Positions 9,059-21,124 of a DNA stretch of 27,148 bases are shown piece by piece (within the stretch, counting starts at the first letter, position 1; the number at the start of each line of letters is the position of its first letter). Under the pieces are notes generated by a model. That model did not search any database. It was not told the DNA's origin and saw only the letters and a list, made by a program, of their open reading frames with translations. The position numbers were made by a program, and so were the translations under genes. Where the stretch lies: the NCBI GenBank assembly GCA_036897095.1, contig JAYMSP010001986.1, positions 1 to 27,148 of the forward strand, written 5' to 3'. Origin of the DNA: Plantago elongata (Eukaryota > Streptophyta > Magnoliopsida > Lamiales > Plantaginaceae).

Positions 9059-10883
9059 TGTAGCGCCCTAATTTTTAAAAATATGAACTAAAAAATATGG
9101 CTCGCGCTAGTTCTTGTGCTTCGAAATTCGACAAACTTAGACTTTTAAAATTAAAAATGTATATCGACGACTTGACCGTCCTTAAACATGACATGTAAAT
9201 TCTTGAAATATGTTCGTGAACTAATATAAATATGTAGCGGAATTACAGATAATAAAATCTTGCAACTGTACTAAATCTTTAAAATCATGAAACTTAAAAT
9301 AATGTCAAGAGTCTTCCTGATATCGATCACTGCTCCAACAACACTCCACTCCAAGCTCGACATCGAACCTAAAATTGATATTTTAGAAAGGGGTCAGTCA
9401 TGACCGCTTACTGAGCAAGTATCTATGCACGTGTCATGAATTAAGTTCTATCTTCATGACTTTTAAAGCTTTTAGTCTTGCTTAATGCAATGTAACCTAT
9501 GACTTGACTTGACCTGACACTTAACACTTAAATCTGATCTTTAACTTCTAAAAATCTTAACTTTAACATGAAACTTGAATTGGAAACATACTTAAAATCT
9601 TAACATGATCATGAGCTCATTTGGCATCGTAAGGTACATCCCCCGCTGATGGTGACCGCTTAACATGGATAGCCACGATTTGCTAGTTGTCTAGCCGATG
9701 GTGACCGCTTAACATGGATGCCATGATTTGCTAGTTGCATAGTCGATGGTGACCGCTTAACTTGAATAGCCATGATTTGTTAGTTGTCTAGTCGATGGTG
9801 ACCGCTTAACTTGAATACACATGATTTGTTAGTTGTCTAGTCGATGGTGACCGCTTAACTTGATTGATCACGATTTGCTTGGGAGAACTTACTAGTCCTT
9901 TTTTGACTTGAATTGAAATTTTACTTGATTTAACTTGAAATTTTAAATGACTTGAAAGTTTATTAACGTGAATGTATAATTTTAAACTTTAAATGTATGA
10001 ATGTATAAATTATGGTGTGTGTAAACATCAAACACCATTCACATATGAACCGATAAGAGATTACTACACAGTAGTACATGATACACAAGATCACAACAAT
10101 AACAGAATTAATATCATGAGCCAACTTGAAGAACTCACTACTGGACTAACTCGTAAATATTATTAATTGATCAAACATGTTAACTTGATATGCACAACCA
10201 TAACCAATCAGAACAGGCTCTTCACATTCAAATACGAGTGTGACACATATTACAATACCATGACAACGGCATAGATTTTACTAAACTCATCACATAACAA
10301 TCATTCAAATATCATAAACTATGAACCATAACTCAATCATGCACAATTAAAAAGAAACTTACAAAACTAACATATCATAGATAATACACAGCCAATAATT
10401 GTGATACAAATCCTAGGGAAACTTGCCTTGAAGAAACAAACGAGATGGCATTGATAAAAACAATTTTGGAGAAACAGCTATGTCGACACGATTTTCAGAA
10501 TTACTTGAATTTCAAAACGGAGATCCCTCCTATACCAGTGTATAATGGTGTGTTGGACATCTTCTATTAAAAAATCAGCTCGATTCAACGGTTAAATATT
10601 CGGGAATCGAGTTTTGAATACTGCTGCGTTTGACAGAATTTTAAGCGCGAAAAGGGTCTTTTGGCTATATATGTTTTATTTCAAAAGCTCTAATGATTGT
10701 GGAAGAAGATTAGGGTTTGAAGGGGACTTTGACAATATATGTACTCTGGACTTTTGGTAAGCAATGGGTTGGACAATTTACAAGTCACAAAATTTTGGTC
10801 CGACAATGCTTACGGACTCCTCTTTGACGAATGATTCGTTTTAAAACGTGCAAGTTCGAAATGTGAATTTTTGGGCTGTTAAA
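9059..10883 (-). repeat. Full-length 5' LTR (about 1.82 kb)
   Basis: On the + strand it starts TGTAGCGCCC, so on the element strand it ends GGGCGCTACA directly before the primer-binding site. The outer end at 10880-10883 reads CTGTTAAA where the other LTR has CTGTTACA, a terminal mutation. Confidence 0.8.
9648..9880. repeat. 49-bp minisatellite inside the right LTR
   Basis: Units begin at 9648, 9697, 9745, 9794 and 9843, the same 49-bp motif and the same five-copy number as in the left LTR. The array therefore predates the insertion. Confidence 0.93.
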
Positions 10884-12287
10884 AACTCGGTATAATACTC
10901 GGATTCTATATTATTAAAAAAATTATCAATATGAATTAATATATTTTTGTTCTCAGTATTCATGTTTTTTTTACATTAGTTGAAAATAACATTTTAAAGA
11001 TGAAATCAAATTTTTTGAATTGTACTAGCTCGAAACAGACCTCGAAATAATTCTACTTGTGGCCCAGACCAAGCCGATATTTTTCTATCCGTCAAGTACA
11101 TAACCGATTTTAGACTGAAATCATTTACCATTGAAATAAACTGAAAACATTAATCATTGTACTCAGATACAAAACGGTAGGACCCGAATACATTACAATC
11201 CACAAACCCAACTAAATTTGATCCACGAAATATACAACAGATAAAACTAAAAAATTAGACATCTTTTTATAAATCAAAGTGAAGTTTTAGACTCTTCTAA
11301 TATGCTAGGAATTTATAAGACTATGTATTACAGGGGCACCAACACAATTATTGTTTTGCGAAAATACTCTACTCAATTGTCTTATCGTTGAAACAATATT
11401 CTAATGCAAGATCAGATTGACGTCGATTCTATCATCTGGAGCGCACCACTACAAGACCACACTCCTTGCAAATTCTATCTCCTGTAGCGCGATAAACCAC
11501 AACTACATTATTTCATTTGCAATTTAAGCATACGTTATTTGATGTCATCGTTGATGAATTAACTCAATTAAATACATGGAGGATTCAAGTTTTTTGGGCT
11601 ATGTGTAAATCATTTTACGTAATAATTTCATACTACATGCTATAACAATTTCAAAAGGTTATGTCTTAGAACAAGAAACTATGTTTAAAATTAAAAGAAA
11701 GATTAAACACATAGAGTTAATTTGTGTGTGTCGTATTTTTAAATACTAATCCATAATCCAACATTAATGCGGTTGCTATAGATGTGATGTATTGTAGTGA
11801 TAACTTTTGTATTAATACACTTTGGATTTATACTATTCCTTATACTATGTTTACTTTAACTTATTAATTGATTTAAATCGTTGCACAGAAAGAAATAAAA
11901 TACTTATATAAATCAAATTTATCTTTAATAAATATATATATATAATCTAACTGAATTTTGTAATGCTTGAAGGTAAATGCACAAAATTTCATGAGTTGTT
12001 TCATATTAATAAAATAATGATCATCATTTAACATTTTCAAATGATCACTTAAAAACTAATTAAATTTTATAGAAATATAATGAAACATATTGTTTTTGGT
12101 TTCGGGCTGAAACGAACATAAAACCGAATTCTAGTTGTTTTTTTTTTATAAAAAACATCCAAAAATTCAATCCGAATTGAGATAAGTTAGTTACAGTTCT
12201 ATTTTAAACGGTCACTTAAAACCGAACCTAATATGATTCGGTTTTGGTCCGGGGAACTACTAAGCCGGCCCTACCTCACACACGGTC
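10884..12287. other. Intergenic DNA upstream of the SANT-like gene
   Basis: AT-rich, with no credible coding frame. Around 12100-12250 there are repeated AACCGAA/TTCGGTT phrases in both orientations, a weak hint of a decayed inverted-repeat element. I see no clear TATA box within the last 150 bp before the gene, so the promoter is not defined. Confidence 0.45.
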
Positions 12288-12381
12288 TGAGTCTCAATAA
12301 GCCGTTCACCGCAATCGGATTTGGATCATCATCTTCCCTCCCTTAAATTTCAAATCAATCATTTCTTCACTCTTCACAGCT

Positions 12382-12405
12382 ATGGCCGATTCTTCCCATT
12401 TATAG
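12382..12405 (+). promoter_or_regulatory. Upstream ORF of 7 codons in the probable 5' leader
   Basis: ATGGCCGATTCTTCCCATTT and its TAG form a seven-codon reading frame (MADSSHL) ending 20 bases before the main ATG at 12426, in a different frame. Its ATG context (a G at +4) is at least as good as that of the main start. If the leader covers this point it could reduce translation of the main frame or require reinitiation. The transcription start is unknown. Confidence 0.45.
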
Positions 12406-12425
12406 CACGAATCCCGTCTGTCAAA

Positions 12426-15400
12426 ATGCCTGAAAGAAAATCAACCAACTCCACCATAGCTCTTAGAAGATCTCCCAGATTTCGTCACGAAGATCCAAAA
12501 ACACCCGAACCCAAGAAAACCCTTCCTATCCGTGTCACTTCTACTCCTCTCAACTCCTCACCGCCCAAATTCCCCAATAAATTCGTACAGAATCCAACAA
12601 CAGCTGCTCGTCCGGGGGTTTCTGTCAATTCGAGGAAACGCCAATCAGAATCTGATCGAAATGACCCCCATTTTTGCGTCGTAGAGAAGAGGGCAACTCG
12701 GAGTTTAGCTAAGTCTAAATCTGTGAACAATCAAGTGGAAGTTTGCAATTTGGAGGAGGGTTCTTGCGGAAAGGTCAGAAATTTATCGAAGAAGGAGCGT
12801 AAGGGTAAAGCTGTAGTTGTTAGTGATGGGAATACTGAGAAGAGGGCTAGTTCGAGTTCGGCTCGAAGGAGTACTGAGAAGAGTGTTAGTCGAATTTCGG
12901 AGGAAAGGAAGCTTAATCGTGTAGCAAAGGGTAAAGCTGTAGTTGTTGGTGATGGGGTGCAATGTGTTGGGAACACTGAGAAGAGGGCTAGTTCTAGTTC
13001 GGCTCGAAGGAGAACTGAGAAGAGTGTTAGTCGAATTTCGGAAGAGAGGAAGCTTAATCTAGTAGCTAAGGGTAGGAAAAAGGATGCTGAGTTGGCTAAG
13101 CCTCGTGTAAAGAAAAGAGATGATAAGGAGTGTGGGCCTGAAACGACAGGTGGAAACAGGGAATGTGAGGGAAAGATGTTAATCGGCGAGAAGAGGAAGC
13201 GGAGCGGAGTTGATAAAAAGAGTAAGATTGTTTTGGGGTGGACAGAGGAACAAGAAACAGCACTGGGCAGAGCATATTTCACTGCAAGGCCTACACCTCA
13301 GTTCTGGAAGAAAGTTGCAAGAATGGTAATGTTTTAAGATTCTTACGTATTTATATTGCTTGCTATTCCATAAGCTATTTAATGTGTGTTTGTTCCATTT
13401 TGTTTTTGTTGATCATGTGTGAGGAAAAGGATTAGCCTTTATACTGGAGCATGAAAGTGAAGCAGCCAATGTGAAATTTTAATTGTTTTGTGAATCATGG
13501 CATGCTATAATAGTATAGCTGATTAGAGCATATTAGTCCAGTAAAGTCAAGCTCGAGGGAGATGGGAGTCAGAATATAAAATCTCTGGCAGTGACTAACA
13601 TTTACGTAGTGTGGCTGTATGGTTTCCTGGTTGAAATAATGCCACTAGCTGCTAAAATGTCTAGCCTTTCAATTAACATTGACAAATTTCCAAGTACAGA
13701 GTAGCATACAAAAATCTATGGGCTGTGAAGCAAATCTTTGGTGGTAGTCTAGTGCAAGATGATATTTGGATAATTTAGACTAAAGAGGAGCACAGAATAA
13801 CGTGAATTACACATTTGAATGGATGAAAACTTGAGCAAATATTGTCATGCTAACTGTTATGCAGGGATTGCATCCTTACTTTAATTCGGGGTCGTAAGAG
13901 CAAGAAATGGGTGGGGTGCTGTTTCAGATCCTTCTGATGTAGATATCATTTTTAATGTTAGACCATTGTCTGTTAGGAAAAATTAGAGTGCAGATCAGTG
14001 TATGGAATGCCAAAGTTGCTGTAACCTCAGAGGCAAAAGTTCTCCAACCTACACTTTCAATTAGCTGGCTTAATCATCGGGGTATGCATAGAGTAATAGT
14101 CTTATGATTCATACTATCTTTGGAACCTTGATGTTGTTTTACGTTGTTTGATCAATTTTAAGCAATATATGATTATTTTTTCAAAATTTATCTAGAATAG
14201 TGAAATCTGCATTATGCATTGCATAGATAACCTATGCAATCTGTCCTGTATCATTTGTCATTGCATTTTGCTGTCATAATTTCTTTACTCAGTTGTGATT
14301 AGCATGTAAAGCGGGATGAAAGAAATGAGAAAGTTTCCTTGCTCAGTTGTAATTAATTAGCATGCCCTGTATAAGTTTAGATGAGAAAACCTCAAAATGG
14401 CATTCATTGGCCTGGATCCTTATATGACCATGGGACAAAAGAAATGAAATTGTAAAGAGGAAAAAAGTGCGGTTTACTCCTAATAGCAACATAATGGCCA
14501 GAGAATCTGTTAAAGAATAAGACAGTTGGATCTTAAGCTTACTTAAATATTTGGGTAGATTTTCAGGATTGTATTGATAGCTTAATTTGTCATGAATTTT
14601 GTCGTAACTTCAAAACTTTAACTGTGATGATTAAAGCAAGCCAAAGCTTCCTATATATCTCTAGAGTACGTGGATTTACAATGGTAAAGTTATGGTGGTG
14701 TGGAATGCATTGTGAGGATAGAGTTAGGCATTACCATCATGATACCAACTAGACCTGAATAGTCTTATACTCATCCTGACCTGTAAAAGAATCTGTACAT
14801 GCTTGGTGAAGGGTTTCTATTGGAATCTTACTTTTGGTGCCTTATTTCGTGATGTTTTCGTATATATGGAGAGATAGAATAAATGAATAATCCAATGACA
14901 ACTTAGGAGAAAGTGAAGCTTATCTTATATTCTGATTATTCATCAGATCTTTATGAGTTTGTTTCCTGAGGATGTTGAGAGCTAGCCTGCCTTTGTTATA
15001 GATTTACTTTTCGGTATGCTCCTTTAGACCGTTTTATGCACCTTTGAATAGCATGCTACCTTGTGTCACCTGGAAAACTGTAGTTTAAATAAGATGTATG
15101 GGTACTCTGGTGGAGTATCCGCCTTGAATTTGTTTATGTTATGCACTGCATTCTCATGTAGAAGATAGTTGTTTATGTAGATGAAATGCTATGTGGAACT
15201 TTATCATTTGTAAGGACCACGAGCCCCTGAAAGCTATTATCTATCATTGACTTGTATCATGACCAACATCTGGCTTTTCATTCTGAAGCCATTTAAGGTC
15301 TCTTCCATGAATTGAAGCTTTTTTTAGTGTCTCAGTTGATTGGAAATTAGATATATTTGTACCTTTTTCACTCGTCGTCTGCTTCATGACATAACAGATA

Positions 15401-16168
15401 TCTTATGACTTGTGAGGTTCTTAATGGAATTATTATGCATGATCCCTGCAGGTGCCTGGAAAATCAGCGCAAGATTGTTTCGACAGAATTCATTCTGATC
15501 ACCAGACCCCACCTCAACCATGCACACGCTCAATGTCTAGAATAAAACCTTCTTCCCCAACTTTCTCGGCTAGTAAGTTGCTTGATGCTGCGAATACAAA
15601 AACTAAAAAGCTTAGATCGACCAAGCGGAATTGTCTTCTTGCACATAAGACAGTAAGACAGCTGTTGCAAAAGCAACAGAATGAAGATAAAGACCATGGA
15701 GTCGACTTGTTTTCTGAGCTCGAGCCAACGGTGAATTTATCTTCTCTTAGTTTTGCCAACCCATATTTGTCCAGGTCACCTGCTTCAAGCCCAATGGTTT
15801 TGTCAAGATCGTTATCAGCCCATAGGCTGCCACTGTCTCCATTAAGTGGGTCCAACAGTGCAGTTTTAGTTAGCCCGCCTGTTCTGAAGCAGGTAAAGAA
15901 CAAGGCTTTGCATGAGAAGTACATTGATCATCTTCTCCACAGGGACGCGAAAAGAAAGGCACAATCATTGAGAAATTCAAGATCCAAGCTGGCTACAAAT
16001 GGCGAAATGGCGAGAACTTCTGAAGTTAATCCAGTTAAATCTGCAAAAGATGCTCTGATGGTTGTGGCTCAAGATGCACTTGCTCAATTTCAGAAAGCGC
16101 AGTCCAGTATGATTATAGATGAATTGTTTAATCTTGAGGACAATAGCTATCAGAGCAATGAAGATTAA
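12426..16168 (+). CDS. SANT/Myb-like domain nuclear protein, 538 aa, two exons
   Basis: The CDS joins 12426-13325 (300 codons) to 15452-16168 (238 codons plus TAA). The donor is ATG|GTAATG and the acceptor CCCTGCAG|GTG, phase 0. Without splicing the frame stops three codons past the donor. The start is the first in-frame ATG; the frame is open back to a stop at 12288, but only through a TTG and other non-ATG codons. Residues 1-20 include ALRRSPRF. Residues 126-214 are a basic, serine-rich tandem duplication. KRKR at 256-259 is a likely nuclear signal. Residues 271-316 (WTEEQ...AYF...FWKKVARMVPGKSAQDCFDRI) form a SANT/Myb-like fold that spans the exon junction. Its FW..VA..V.G.S...C pattern recalls the SANT domain of the centromere factor MIS18BP1/KNL2, but I see no SANTA domain. 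A conserved-looking basic helix lies near 452-480 (ALHEKYIDHLLHRDAKRKAQ). A chromatin or DNA-binding role is inferred. Confidence 0.88.
12801..13067 (+). repeat. In-frame tandem duplication in exon 1
   Basis: Copy 1 is 12801-12926 (42 codons) and copy 2 is 12927-13067 (47 codons). Both encode KGKAVVV..DG...NTEKRASSSSARR.TEKSVSRISEERKLN.VA. Copy 2 has a 5-codon insertion (VQCVG). The nucleotide sequences are nearly identical and there is no frame disruption. Confidence 0.95.
13326..15451 (+). other. Intron of the SANT-like gene (2126 bp)
   Basis: GT-AG intron with a T-rich body. It falls between the second and third predicted helices of the SANT domain, and joining the exons restores the domain exactly. 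I found no additional exon, miRNA hairpin or bounded transposon inside it. Confidence 0.88.
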
Positions 16169-16390
16169 CTTTGACATATCTTCGCTAGTCCCTTCATCGT
16201 TAGTACCATTTCATATTGAATTGTAGTTGCTGTAGTACTGGATTTAGTGCAATCATTAGATTGTTGTTTGTATCAAAACTTTAGCGGCTGTTAAACATGT
16301 TAACTGCAGGGCTGAGAAAATGAATAATGATGTTCTCTTGTACACTTGTAGTAGTACTTACTACTGTAGAGTTTAGCCTCTGATCGAAAT
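16169..16390 (+). other. Probable 3' UTR of the SANT-like gene
   Basis: T- and A-rich sequence directly after the stop. AATAAT near 16322 is a plausible near-upstream polyadenylation element. The cleavage site is not known. Confidence 0.4.
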
Positions 16391-19033
16391 TAACTAAATG
16401 ATATGGCATTTTCGATTTACCTTATGCTACTATAGTGTGATCTCCATCGAGTGAAGTGTTTGGTTAATTGGTTTGAATTGTAAGGGTGTATTGAAATGTC
16501 ACAAGTAAAACATGCAGTCTGGCTATCAAAAGGTAGTTTCAAGTGGTTTCCTGTGTCTTTGAATGTGCACATCACCTAATTGTTATTGAGTTTAGCTACT
16601 TTGGGTATCTCCTTAGTTTTCGGGTAGTTTCAACCATTAACATCTGACTTTGTTAGATAACATATTAGACGATATGGTGGCTACATAGCACTCACAACAA
16701 GGACTATATAATGCGGAGAGTTTCCCCTTCAAGTAGACATAAAAGATTATGCTTTGGTGTTGAGAACCAAGAAAAGTGGTCTAAGGTCCCATGCAACTTC
16801 CAACATCCAAGATTGAAGCAAGGCCACAAGAATGAGTGAGTGCATTACGCAAATACTACAAAAAGTTTAACTTAGATATGGGGCTTACAAATTACAATAC
16901 ATCTCACAGACACAAGTATGGAGAGACATGGAATCCTCATAAATGGGAAAATATTGTGTGATGCTAATGAATGTTTTACCAAATTGATCATATCCCTGTT
17001 CTGTGACGTGACTCGGATCTCCATTACCACTCATCCACTTACATTTAGATGTCCGACTATGGAGTAGTAGGTACAAGAATTCCATGTTCCCTTCCTGAGA
17101 TGTATTCAAACTAGCTAGTACTGTACAAATATGATTATGAGAGGCGGGGGCGAGAGGGGCGACGGTTCCATCCAAAACATAGAGAAGCCCCAGTATGTAC
17201 TGTATTTTTCGCCCTCAAATTATTTATATCATGCATATTCGCAACCTCACGCCTAAAGATACTTCAACGTATCTCGCTCCACCATATTTGAATTCTTTAC
17301 TCTGCCCTCTGATGTTCATCACCGATTACTAAAATCTCATCCCTTCCAATTTCAACTCCTTGTTGAGATACTAGATCGATCAGAATGTTTAAACTATAAT
17401 GTACCTTAACCTAGGTATAACAAGTATGTTAAAGCCCTAACAAAATGTTTTATTTTGTAAACCATTACTTACTATGTCTCATGAATGCCCTAGCAATTTA
17501 TCGAGGAAAGTTAACAAGTAATGCCTCGTGCTTTTGAACTGAATAATCTCACAGAACATTGATGTTGAGGATATTACACTACATAATTGAACTATTGATT
17601 GCTTGTGAATTAGTGAAATCGTACTTTTTTTATTTTTTACTTTTTGATACGAAATCGTATTTGTTTTGTTATATAATCAAATTTAATTTTAGAGTTACAT
17701 TCGACACCACTGATGAATTCTCTAATTTGGCGCATCTGTGTTGCCACAATTTGAATAAACTACGTGCATTTATGTCCATTTTTTTCCAAAAGTGATACAA
17801 AAGTATTTTGCAGCACTTCTTTTTAATGTTTATTGGAGATATCATATCTAATTAAACTCCATCTTCGTTCTAAGATTAGCTAACCTTTATAGGTGAGTTT
17901 TCTGAAAACCCAATAACTACGGGACGGGGTTGATTGGTATAAAATTTGAATGAGTATTTAGATGGATTTTGTTGAAATTGTGTTTGGAATGAAATTGAAA
18001 TGGGGTATTTAAAATGTATTTTAGGCCAAATCACTGTTTAACGAGCCAAATGGAGCGATTTAAATGCTATGGCAATCAGTCCCTACATCTACCATTCAGT
18101 GTTTGAATTTGTGATACAGCATAGGGTAGCAACCTATGTTTTAAGGTATATATTTAGTTTCTTTGATGGTTTATGATAAGACTCTCAACTCAAGAACCAA
18201 ATGCCACACCTATTTGCATATCTAAGTTGGATGCTAGTCTAAAGAAAATTAATGATTACAAAGAGGCTAAACAACATATATAATGAAAAAGTTGATGCAC
18301 CAAGAACATTATAAGTATAGACTAGTGTAATGTAAGTGGTCCTCATATGTAGTTAGTTAACAACATTATGAATTAATGAATGTATTATCAATGTCACATG
18401 GCAAAAGAGAAAATTAGAACATCTCATTAATTGATAATACTAATAATTCAAATGGAAGAGGCCAAGGACATACTACTGACAATTGAAAATGAATCCCAGG
18501 ATTTCAAGTTAATGTTAGTGGTCCTGTTGTTTTCCAGAAAGAAAAGTTCCCTGTTCATTACCAGATTCTACACAAGTTCATATCCCTTTCAGGATCCGCC
18601 TGTAACGAGAGCATTTATTAACGATTGTTAGTTCAAGTGATCATTCGAGTAATTTGTCGTCTTCTTTGTTTTAGGTTTCTAAGATAACATTTTCAATGGA
18701 AATTTAACAAGTTGTGTGCCAAATTAATGGTCCAGAATTCACAAAAATGGTGATATGAATAGAGAGATATGTCCCTCATGCTCCAAAAAGTGCAAAGTAC
18801 TGTGTCTTTTAGGTCACTAGTCAGACCAATTTCTTACAAAAATTTACAGCATGGACCTTCGACATGCCAGAAACACTCAACTGCAACCAAGCATGGCCAT
18901 GTCTGTATTGTGGTCTTATGAAAATTTAATTGTTCTGCTCATTTATGGCTAAAATGACACAAGGATTTGGACTATATAGCCATATAGGTAGTATTCATTT
19001 GACATTAATGTGTCATTAAATTAACGTCGTATA
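16391..19033. other. Unassigned intergenic DNA
   Basis: No gene is supported. The minus-strand open frame at 16885-17175 lacks a family signature. GGGGGCGAGAGG near 17145 also occurs at about 19050, in a similar G-rich phrase, and may mark a fragment of the same repeat family. No bounded element can be drawn. Confidence 0.45.
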
Positions 19034-19075
19034 TACAGTGATGGACACGAGGGGGCGAGAGGAGGTGGTCGCCTC
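19034..19075 (+). mobile_element. Possible DNA-transposon terminus (fragment)
   Basis: CAGTGATGGACACGAGGGGG followed by CGAGAGGAGG resembles the CAGTGGCGGA...GGGGGCGA ends seen on many plant hAT-like repeats. No matching inverted terminus or TSD was found in the window, so the element is incomplete or misassigned. Confidence 0.3.
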
Positions 19076-20246
19076 CAAAATCTCTTTTTCATTTATTAGA
19101 GAAATTTTTTATTTATATTTATAACACATGTCAATTTATTTTATTTATTGCGTACATAACCTCATATTGTTGTGATTTATGGTACTTTAGAAAATAGTAG
19201 TATAAATAATTTAACATAAATCTATTACAAAATCATTTGTACACTCCTAATGAGGGTGGTCATGGTGGTGGTTATCCTTGGTGGTGCATCCAAGCTAGTC
19301 CATCAAGTGATAAGGAGATTGTGTTATCAAATTCCGAATTAAAACACTAATCATAGAAATAGTAATTAAATTAACAATGAAACGAGAAGCATAAAACTCA
19401 CGATATTTAGAGTTTCTAGATGAAGATTACGGTGAGAGGAGAAGAAATCTCAGCAGAACGATGATTGCTGATAATACAACGCTATTCATTGTCGGTGGTT
19501 AATAAATCGAAACTTTTCGTACTGTTCACTCGAATGAACCATGCACTTAATCACAACTTACTTTTTTCCAGCCACATGTTGTAATGGACACACTCTTCTT
19601 CTTGATCGATTGCGAGCTTAATTGGACCTCTTCAAAAGAGACATTAATCGCACACTAAATGAAACTCCTACTAGTCACAAAAGTGTTAGGCGGTATACTT
19701 TTATTATCATCCCGATTAGCTTATTCCGTTTAACTTATAATTTGTTAGTTTTTACTCGATAACCGTTTAACCTACATTCCTATGGAGATGCACATTTTTA
19801 ATTTTCTAGATGGAATTTAGTCCTCCATTTAAAATGATACAGCTAGCAGGGACAAAGAAAAGTACTGCGAGTGGAAGCTGGCACTGAATGAGAGAAATTG
19901 ATGATCATCATTCATTTGTCTGTACTGGCCTGGATACACATTAACAGCCAAATGTTAATAATCACCATGTTTATATTGTTCTAATACAAACATTACATAT
20001 TCATTTATAATAATTTATACATCGATAATTTTGATCCACATATTTCAATATGTTTATCACTCTGCACTAATTTTAGTTACTATATACTTTAACTTTTGTA
20101 TCTTTTTCCATTTATTCAATAATTATAAAAAATGTTTCCGATAGTATAAAGAGTAATCTCTATTTTTAATTTAGTCCGAGATGGGAAAAAAATCAACCGT
20201 CTGTTTAGGGAAGGAAAGGAGAGCAATGCATATAAATACAATAACA
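19076..20246. other. Unassigned intergenic DNA
   Basis: AT-rich with no coding frame. The less AT-rich stretch at 19380-19560 has the look of an LTR fragment, but no partner repeat or primer-binding site is present. Confidence 0.4.
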
Positions 20247-20260
20247 TGCATAAATATGAT

Positions 20261-20767
20261 TATTATTCAGGGGATTTATTTTTAAATATACTGTAGAGTG
20301 AGACACATCCATTTTATATACTGCATAATAACTTTGTATTTTTTATACCTTACAATGGTTACTTGTTTAGAAGATGTAATTTGATCATTTTATTGCTCCG
20401 ATTTAGTAATTTACTACACGCGCATATGATATCCCACGCGCTCGATACAATAACTTTGTAATTTTTTGAATTTCTCTTTCTTTTTTGGATTTTCCTTTCA
20501 AAATAATTTTCGAGATTGAATCACGATATGACATGTGTCAAGCGTTTGAGATACTTTCAACGTGTGAAATACTTCCGATACGTGTATCAAATCGAAATAA
20601 AAAGATAACCGGAATATAATTTCTAAACAAATAGTCATTGTAAAATATACAAAATTAAATATATAGTTATTGTGTATTATATAAAATGGATATGTGTCAT
20701 TTTACGGTATACTGGCTTGTATATGAATACTTTACCAGCGAAATGTAATTAACAGTGACATACTGCG
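20261..20767. mobile_element. Small TIR element (MITE or non-autonomous DNA transposon)
   Basis: Imperfect inverted arms lie at 20288-20372 and 20621-20712. The right arm, reverse-complemented, shares ATCCATTTTATATA and TTGTTTAGAA with the left arm in the same order. The segment is bracketed by a perfect 14-bp direct repeat, TGCATAAATATGAT, at 20247-20260 and 20768-20781. That repeat may be a target duplication, but 14 bp is long for a DNA transposon and the arms do not reach it, so the true ends are uncertain. The centre is non-coding. Confidence 0.6.
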
Positions 20768-21124
20768 TGCATAAATATGATCTGCAAATTTTGAAGTTCC
20801 TTTACAAACTCCCAAATATTGATTTGCTCTATATGGTGGGCAAACTCTCAGTGGAATTTATATTCTTGCACAACAAAGATGAGACATTCGTACATACAGC
20901 TTTTATCATTTATCATCATATGTAACATCCATCATATGTGCATATCTTTTCATTTTTTCAACTATCAAATTTTATCCCAATTAATTCTATTTTTTTTTTA
21001 CGTGCGGTACACAAACTCTGCCTCAGTTTCAAAAGTGGAAAATCTAATTGACTGACTTCTTTTATCATTTCAAATCAACACAAACTCTACCTCAATTCTC
21101 GGTACGCAATTGGTATCTGGATGA

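Larger units (their letters stand above)
7347..10883 (-). mobile_element. Non-autonomous LTR retroelement (LARD-like), minus strand
   Basis: Two long direct repeats (7347-8591 and 9059-10883) share sequence from a 49-bp minisatellite through to a shared GCTGTTA end. Next to the right copy, GGCTCTGATACCA (9043-9055) is the complement of the plant initiator-methionine tRNA primer-binding site. The element therefore reads on the minus strand: 5' LTR at the right, a short internal region (8592-9058), then a 3' LTR at the left. The internal segment has no gag or pol. Long LTRs around non-coding DNA suggest a LARD-like derivative, although 467 bp is very short and a large internal deletion is equally possible. 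The 3' LTR lacks about 590 bp, so no TSD can be read. The LTRs look roughly 85-90% identical by eye. Confidence 0.82.

Noticed and set aside
12321..12425. An N-terminal extension of 35 residues beginning at 12321
   Set aside because: The codon at 12321 is TTG, not ATG. The first in-frame ATG is at 12426, and the extension has no conserved-looking sequence.
12485..13282. Minus-strand open frames of 81 and 183 aa opposite exon 1
   Set aside because: They are mirror frames of the SANT-like gene; the repeated residues only reflect the sense-strand duplication.
15514..16177. Minus-strand open frames of 136 and 66 aa opposite exon 2
   Set aside because: Antisense shadows of the coding exon with no independent support.
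16885..17175. Minus-strand 96-aa open frame (contains CKWMSGNGDPSHVTEQG)
   Set aside because: It lacks a supported ATG start and a recognisable family, and its 5' part overlaps a G-rich phrase shared with about 19050 that looks repetitive.
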